Of a stretch of 64,000 nucleotides of DNA, positions 58,183 to 64,000 are shown one piece after another. Below the pieces are notes generated by a model that was not told the DNA's origin, made no database searches, and saw only the letters and a program-made list of their open reading frames with translations. A program made the position numbers and the translations under genes. Origin of the DNA: Elmis aenea (Eukaryota > Arthropoda > Insecta > Coleoptera > Elmidae); NCBI GenBank assembly GCA_947652605.1, contig OX393577.1, positions 30,011,466-30,075,465 on the forward strand. The letters run 5' to 3'. Within the stretch, counting starts at the first letter, position 1. Every line of letters starts with the position of its first letter.

Positions 58183-59320
58183 GTTTGCACAGAAATCTAA
58201 GCCTAAATATTTGAGTGAACTAAGATAAATTCTAGCTAAAAATTTAACAAAAGATTTATAGTATTTTGACTTATAGTTATTCAATATCTCCTTGTTACAG
58301 TCTTCGTTCTTTTTAAACGTCCTTTTGGACAAGCCCAAGATAATATGGTCGAAACGTTAACACGTAACCAAAGAAGACTCGGTTCCAAACCCGGGAACGA
58401 AGTCTGTGACATGTGCAAGGCCGCGAAAGCTTGAAGAATAAAATTCTAATGCTCAAAGACAACGTGCGCTTAAGTGGGGTAGGTCGGGATTCATATTGAT
58501 GCTAAAAAATATTTAACTAAGGAAGCAGATATATAATTAACCAACATGATGAAAACATTAACAAGCACTTTGAGAATCTTACGTTACTATTAAGAGACTT
58601 TGAGAATCTTACGTTACTATTCAGAGAGCGGTGACTTGCTGGACCAGAGTAAATACGGCCATCTCGACTGATTAGGAGTAAACTGTTGCTTGTCTTCCTA
58701 TAATTTAGAAAGATTTCCTGTATTCATATTTACACTGATTTAGCAATAACACTATGATGTTTTAACAGGAAATGCATGATGCAGTACTCGATGACTTTAG
58801 CACTATTTCTATTTGCTTACTGTGCAATTTAGAACATATTACATATTACAAATAGTACTGAGTCTAGTCGTTAAACGAAGTTAATAAACCTTGTTAGATC
58901 AACTTGAAATAATTAAATTTAGATAAAATATTAGCTTGACAGTATGTAATACGAATACGTTGTACTATTAGAGGCTCGTGGTTACATTTATTAAATATTT
59001 GTAAATTGAAAATAAAATCGAAGATACTATTGGTTTAGAAAAAAAAAACAGTTTTTGCTCAACGGAGATTAGTTTTTCGTGTCATCTCCAACGTCCATTG
59101 ATTATGTATGTAGTTAAAATATCTTATGAAACTCAAGCATTAGTTTGGTGATTGAAAAAATATATCTCAGAATTTTTTTCTAAAGAACAAGCAACTTCTT
59201 TATCTCTGTTTCTGTTTGCTATTCATTTATTTGCCCAAACAGTTTGTTGATAACCTCTTTCTTCATATCCTTAAGCAGATCCCACACGATCGGTAATACT
59301 GACAGTTCATTACTTATAGC
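58183..59320. other. Mostly unique non-coding DNA
   Basis: 58290-58480 is GC-richer with no clear frame. A 30 bp tandem duplication lies at 58567-58626. Nothing else was recognised. Confidence 0.4.
58567..58626 (+). repeat. 30 bp tandem duplication
   Basis: Two adjacent copies of a 30 bp unit starting ACTTTGAGAATCTTACG. They differ at one base (TTAAGAG versus TTCAGAG), so the duplication is recent. Confidence 0.9.
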
Positions 59321-59539
59321 AGCGTTTACCAAAGTAACGTACGCGTACCCCTGGGGGGGTTACGCGGCAGACATTTTTATTTTACTTTAGCATTTTTTAG
59401 CTATGTAGAAATGTAGCTAGATAAAATAGTTTTATTTAAAACTACCCCAAACTAATCCTATCTTTGGCCGAGAGGGGTACTCCGGTACGATTAAACTCTC
59501 AAAAGAAGTACGAGATGATTGTAAGTTTGGTAAACATTG
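59321..59539. mobile_element. hAT MITE, CAGCGTTTACCAAA ends
   Basis: The left end CAGCGTTTACCAAAGT and the right end read inward, CAATGTTTACCAAACT, are imperfect inverted repeats. The flanking 8-mers ACTTATAG and ATCTACAG match at 5 of 8 positions. A subterminal word GTACGCGTACCCC at the left is echoed by GGGGTACTCCGGTAC at the right. Length 219 bp, non-coding. Confidence 0.65.
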
Positions 59540-59545
59540 ATCTAC

Positions 59546-60173
59546 AGGCTTGTTCCAGCAACTAGGGGTGGGCGATATCCAAATTTCGATATCGAAATTT
59601 TATCGATATATCGAAATTTTATCGATATATCGATATATTATATCGATATATCGACATATCGAGATATCGAATGTCGATATATATATCGGAATATCGATAT
59701 ATCGACATATCGACATATCGATGTTTCGATATATCGATATCAAAATTATATCGATGTTTATCGATATATCGCCCACCCCTACCAGCAACACTATTTACTA
59801 TCCCATGACTATCAGGATTCTGCGCAGTATCGATATCGCGTTCCGCAACGTTTCTGATTATCCATCGGACGGTTAGTCTGTTGTTCCAGCAGTTATCGGA
59901 CTGGCTCATGAACTGGTTTGCGGACGGCACAAACAGTACATTAACGTCAGGGTGAACTAGCGCTAGGATTTTTACACGCATGCGCTGATTACAACTAATG
60001 TGGCCCGTGGTAGCTATGCATCGCCCTCCCAATCCCATGTTAGTACTGGTTTCTGATGTTAAAGCATTTTGGCAGCGTTTAATACATTTATTAGTCCATA
60101 GTTGACGCATGTGCATAAACCAGTTTTTGTACTAGTACAAGGATTCGTAAAAAATCGCTGCTGGAACAAGCCT
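59546..60173. mobile_element. Non-autonomous element with GGCTTGTTCCAGC ends
   Basis: GGCTTGTTCCAGCA at the left and TGCTGGAACAAGCC at the right are inverted repeats. An additional internal TTGTTCCAGCAGTTATCGG lies at 59880. A hAT MITE sits at its left end (59563-59781). The target duplication is unclear and the superfamily not assigned. The minus-strand open frame crossing it is not a gene. Confidence 0.65.
59563..59781. mobile_element. hAT MITE packed with TATCGATA, 8 bp duplication CCAGCAAC
   Basis: The ends TAGGGGTGGGCGATAT and ATATCGCCCACCCCTA are perfect inverted repeats. CCAGCAAC occurs at 59555-59562 and 59782-59789. The 219 bp interior is almost wholly made of ATCGATAT-like words, with at least seven copies of TATCGATA. 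The open frames crossing it on both strands reflect this low-complexity sequence and are not genes. Confidence 0.9.
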
Positions 60174-61415
60174 TATAATACATTTAGGTGGACATTTCTT
60201 TCTTAAACATGTTTGTGCTTATGTATAACACAATCTTAGGTTTTAATGTAAAAGTAAAGTCATACAGCGTCCGTACAAAAAAAGTAAGAATATTAGTTCT
60301 GCGGTAAAGCGATTTAATAGCAAAACTATTCGTTGCCGAAGATGTCAAATCACAAATTTTTCGGCAAAATACTTTTGTTAATATGCATAAGGTTTTTTCA
60401 TTCAAAGCGGATAATCTTCCTTATTTGTATTTAAAGTTCATGTTTGCTTTTCTTTTTTATAATTTTTTTTTTTATGCCAAGGTTAATAAACTAGAAAGTA
60501 TGCCCACCTCTGATCTACAATAGTATAGTGACATAAATTAGCACCAATTGATTAAATTTACTAGGTGTGTGGTTTCTATGCTGGGATTAATCGTTACACG
60601 ATGTTTCCTAGTCAATGCACCGAAAGCTGCAAACTAACTAAACAACCGAAGATCATATTTAACAACTACAGACTGTAGATAATGCTCAAAAATAACGATA
60701 AATAAAAGCGAAGGAGCAAGTCACGAACAATGTTTTTATAGAGAAAATTTATGACGTTGTAAAATAACACAGTCGCAAAATGTAACGAGAAGTTAGTATT
60801 AGAATACGCTCCTGGCACTATTCAGTACATTGCTTATTTACAACGCAGAACTTAAAGGATAAGTCGATGTAAATAACAAGCTCCCTCGACTATAGATGTT
60901 TGCCTACGAATTCCGTAGCACTCGCGATTGAACACATTGTTATCGTGCAGCTGCATATTCAATATCCATGTCTAACGTGTAACTATAGATAATTCAACAC
61001 AATAAAATGACAGAGTCTCGTGACACGGATTTCCTTCAAGATAGACATCCGGTGCACTGTTAAACCACAACAAATCCATTCATTATTTACAAATTATTAT
61101 CTAATCCTATCAATCATAAACAATTGAAATTTATTAAAACATATAGAATATAAAATCGACATAGTCTTGCATTACATAAAATTATCCTAAAGCAATAAAT
61201 TTGGTTGCATAAGATCCTGCGATGACTTAATTCAGCAAGCGAGTCGTCCAATGGTTTTGCAGTGGATTATCCTACGGCCCTGTTGTGAACCTAATAAAGG
61301 TGACGCGCAGTAACAGAAGATTATGATTTGTTCATTTCAAGTCGTAGTTTAAGCTGACAAGTCTGTAATGACGCTAAATTTAACCCGAAACTATACAATT
61401 TACACGGTGAAATTT
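60174..61415. other. AT-rich non-coding interval, nothing recognised
   Basis: No gene, RNA or clear repeat was identified. Confidence 0.45.
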
Positions 61416-61488
61416 GATGTCGCGACATCAACAGCCTGATGTCGCGACTTTTGATGTCATGATGCTAGTGCCGCGATGTCGCGACATC
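61416..61488. repeat. Repeated GATGTCGCGACATC palindromes
   Basis: The perfect 14 bp palindrome GATGTCGCGACATC occurs at 61416-61429 and 61475-61488. A partial copy GATGTCGCGAC lies at 61438 and another 266 bp away at 61754, just before the transposase pseudogene. CpG-rich palindromes are rare in this window. Confidence 0.8.
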
Positions 61489-61787
61489 GATATTGACAGT
61501 TCGGCATTTGACGTAAGCCTACCTTATGTTTATATTTTGACAGTGCATATTTGTCATAACAAATTAATGAAATACATTTGTTTGTCATCGATTTCCAAAT
61601 TATGTCCTCAATAGATGTTCTAACGATTTTAGAGCATTATCAACAATATCCTTGTTTATAGAACAAACCTATTCCCGAATATAGCGACTGCAAAATAATT
61701 AGTTGCTCTATAACACTCGTTGCTGCAGTTACAAGAACGGCCATTTTTATTTTGATGTCGCGACTTTCAATTTGGGTTGTTCATTGT

Positions 61788-62385
61788 GTAGAAGCTGCGA
61801 AACGAGAATTTTGGCGTCGCTCATAACTTCATCGTCATGATCCGATTCCGTCAGCTCATGCTATAAAGAAATGGATTAATAATTTTAAAACGATAGGTTC
61901 AGCACTAAGCAAGAAGCATCTAGGACCAAGAAATACCAGTCGAACGCCAGAATGTGGAATCAGCCAAAGCCACTATCATGCAGAACGCAAAGCGTTTATC
62001 ACGGCAACTTTCCGTATCATTAGGATTGTCCTAGCCTATACTTTGGGTAGAATATTAAGAAACAGTTTAAATTTGAATCCATACAAAAGTCAAATAGTGC
62101 AAGAATTATGTAAAACCCATTGACTTAATCAAAAACCGCATCATTTTCAGAAAAGCCGAAATTCTATGGCCAGCCAGATCACCAGATCTTTCATTGTGTG
62201 ATTACTTTTTATGGGGATTTTCAAAAATTCGAGTATTTGCTCATCGTTCTTACAACACCAACGAATTGAAGACAAGAATTCTTGATGAGATTGACGCGAT
62301 TTCCGTTGAGATTTTGAAGCGAGTTATGGAGAACCTGCGTTCACGAATGCAGGAGTGCTTAGATAAAGACGATTGCCATCTATAA
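61788..62385 (+). pseudogene. Mariner-type transposase, catalytic core deleted
   Basis: 61788-62123 reads, with one internal stop, as the N-terminal helix-turn-helix region common in insect mariner-like transposases: AKREFWRR, then AIKKWINNFKTIGSALSKK, a PRNTSRTPE linker and LNPYKSQIVQEL. After a frame change the C-terminus follows from about 62143: ILWPARSPDLSLCDYFLWG, then LKTRILDEIDAI and RSRMQECL before the stop at 62383-62385. The whole middle, with the first two catalytic aspartates, is missing. Intact relatives are about 340 residues. Terminal repeats were not identified. Confidence 0.75.
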
Positions 62386-64000
62386 AATGTAATCTTTAGG
62401 ACATAACTTTTACGCACATTCATTCATCAATGGTGTAGTTTTAGCCTTCCGATAATTATGAATATAATCAAAATAAAAATTATTTAATATAGCAATACAG
62501 TGTTTTAACAATCTTCCGCGCGCCATCCTGTATAATAAATCATCACAAACAAAATCTATCAACGAACTGACCGAATCATACCGTGAAAGATAGCTGTGCG
62601 CTAGTCGTCTGTATAATATGTGTTTTAACAATCTTTAAAAAAAAACATCAAGTTTTAATATCAGTGTTTTGGTTTTAAAAAAACTTATTTATCTTGTGTC
62701 ATCAATAAAATAATGTTACTAATTTAATTTAAAAACATTAATTATTAATAAGCTCTAATCATCAAATTTTAACTAAAGTTTTATGGATCTAAAAAGCTGT
62801 AGTGCACAGGGATCGGAAAAAAACGATAAAAGTCATAAATCATGAAAGTATCGACGATAAAATAATGAGTAGAGCTGTTGTTTAAAAAAGTACTTAAACT
62901 AGTTCACAATTTATCGCAATTGTTTTATTGTTAACAACAAATTTATTGCACGATCTAAAGTTATAATCGATAAATTCTAATTAATACCGTGTTTAACTGA
63001 CGAGTTTAATTTCCTTATGCGTTAATCATTCTAGAAAACTGCGTTAATTCTACAGTTGACGTACATCGTACAGTATAGTACTTCGTATAAAACCCCATCA
63101 AATGAAAATAAACGAGCTTTATTTTGTACATATCGCAATTCTTGGCTAGATAATGTTTATAGCGCATTCGTAGCCACTAAACCGGGAGCTTTTATATTGC
63201 GAGATAAGAATTGTGGTAAACTTCAATTGTATTTTTGCGACGTTCTTCCACAGTTGCAAATGAGGCAGCTAAGAAATGGCGATAATAAATCACACAAAAG
63301 ACCCTTTTTAAATCTTGAAGCCTGACAATCCTGATGGCAATCACCTAAAGGCCATTATCTAAAGCACCATTAGTCAGTACCGATTAAATTAGTGCTTTGT
63401 GCTGCGTTTCCTGATCGAGATTTTCATTTCCGGAGAGTATGGGTTTAGTCACCTAGATGAATGTATTCTATTTATTATTACTAGTGACAGTAAGCGTCGT
63501 CGACAAAAAACTCTATTAAGAAACAAAATCGTTTGCAGGATTAGCATAAAAAAAGTCAAACAGACCGTTTACAATTCGACTAATTTAGCTTAAATTTTGT
63601 TTACGTTATAACATGATAATATCGCATAATTTATTTTCAACATTACCAACACACATAAGTTATGTTGATTGAAATAAATCCCTAGCAAATAAAAAAACAA
63701 CCGACCATCAAAAGTTTTCCAACTTTTTTAGTGAATTATGACTAGCATAAACCATATTTTCATCCATATATTTCTGATTGTATTTATACGTATAAAAGAT
63801 ATAGAGTTATAAAATTAATGTGTATTCGTGTAACAGACTAAGAGCTTATTCGTTAGCTAGCTGTAAAATATGTTTGTTATAGATATATCACTTTAGCAGC
63901 CTTGGTCGGTCCTCAAGATATTAAAAGCTCTGCTTGCGTATCAAAAATTAAACAGTGTGTCGAAAACGCCCACCATACTTTTTGCGAACTAATTTTTGTT
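62386..64000. other. AT-rich non-coding interval to the window end
   Basis: Two open frames (63056-63325 and 63399-63593) have no recognisable domain. The first is read without clear coding bias and I do not call it a gene. Nothing else was recognised. Confidence 0.4.

Noticed and set aside
59537..60116. Open frames on both strands rich in Tyr, Ile, Asp and Ser
   Set aside because: They translate the ATCGAT-type low-complexity interior of a hAT MITE and run across transposon borders.
63056..63593. Two open frames of 89 and 64 codons near the window end
   Set aside because: No motif, no clear coding composition and no context; I could not separate them from chance.
1..64000. tRNA and rRNA genes
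   Set aside because: I looked for tRNA internal promoter patterns and conserved rRNA blocks and saw none that hold up; only the tRNA-complementary primer site at 29111 is real. A covariance-model scan would be decisive.

Overview
This is a gene-poor, strongly AT-rich stretch of animal nuclear DNA, most probably from an insect. The evidence is an env-bearing Ty3/Gypsy element of the insect errantivirus type with a serine-tRNA primer-binding site, many hAT and Tc1/mariner-type elements, and numerous palindromic elements ending in TACAGGGTG. A beetle is plausible, but that is an impression rather than something the sequence proves. I found no host protein-coding gene, tRNA or rRNA. The only long open frames belong to the retroelement; almost all other short open frames are chance frames in AT-rich or repetitive DNA.

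Layout. 0-8.3 kb is a patchwork of nested elements: a Harbinger-like MITE inside a fold-back arm, a hAT-like element at 1.3-4.7 kb that contains an inverted repeat, a second hAT and a fold-back, a Stowaway-like MITE, and a fold-back with a G-rich minisatellite. 8.5-17.5 kb is mostly quiet, with scattered small MITEs, the 3' end of a non-LTR retrotransposon and several fold-backs. 17.5-23.5 kb and 24.8-27.4 kb are mostly unique non-coding DNA with GC-richer islands that could be regulatory. They are separated at 23.57-24.76 kb by three hAT elements nested in one another.

The centre of interest is 27.5-45.4 kb. A 16.2 kb block (28394-44559) has hAT-like ends and a perfect 8 bp target duplication. 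Inside it lies an errantivirus-like retroelement with 5' LTR, primer site, uninterrupted gag and pol, and env. Its env is cut off before any membrane anchor, at the edge of a 7.0 kb fold-back element with two nearly identical 463 bp arms (36232-36694 and 42791-43253). Between those arms is a tandem array of about 41 units of 120 bp. The retroelement's 3' LTR is not found. A further 0.9 kb palindrome follows before the right hAT end.

44.7-50.6 kb again holds palindromes, two decayed copies of one hAT family and a second non-LTR 3' end. 50.6-56.5 kb is mostly unique with GC-richer islands. 56.5-60.2 kb has a 1.7 kb fold-back and a cluster of small hAT and other terminal-repeat elements, one packed with TATCGATA. 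61.4-62.4 kb holds repeated TCGCGA palindromes and a mariner-type transposase pseudogene.

In the retroelement, unspliced RNA would make Gag and Gag-Pol. A donor in the leader and an acceptor at the end of pol are placed to give a spliced env message in the same frame. The splice donor overlaps the stop codon of a tiny leader ORF that starts at the proposed env start. The env product of this copy would lack its anchor, so this copy probably cannot make functional envelope.
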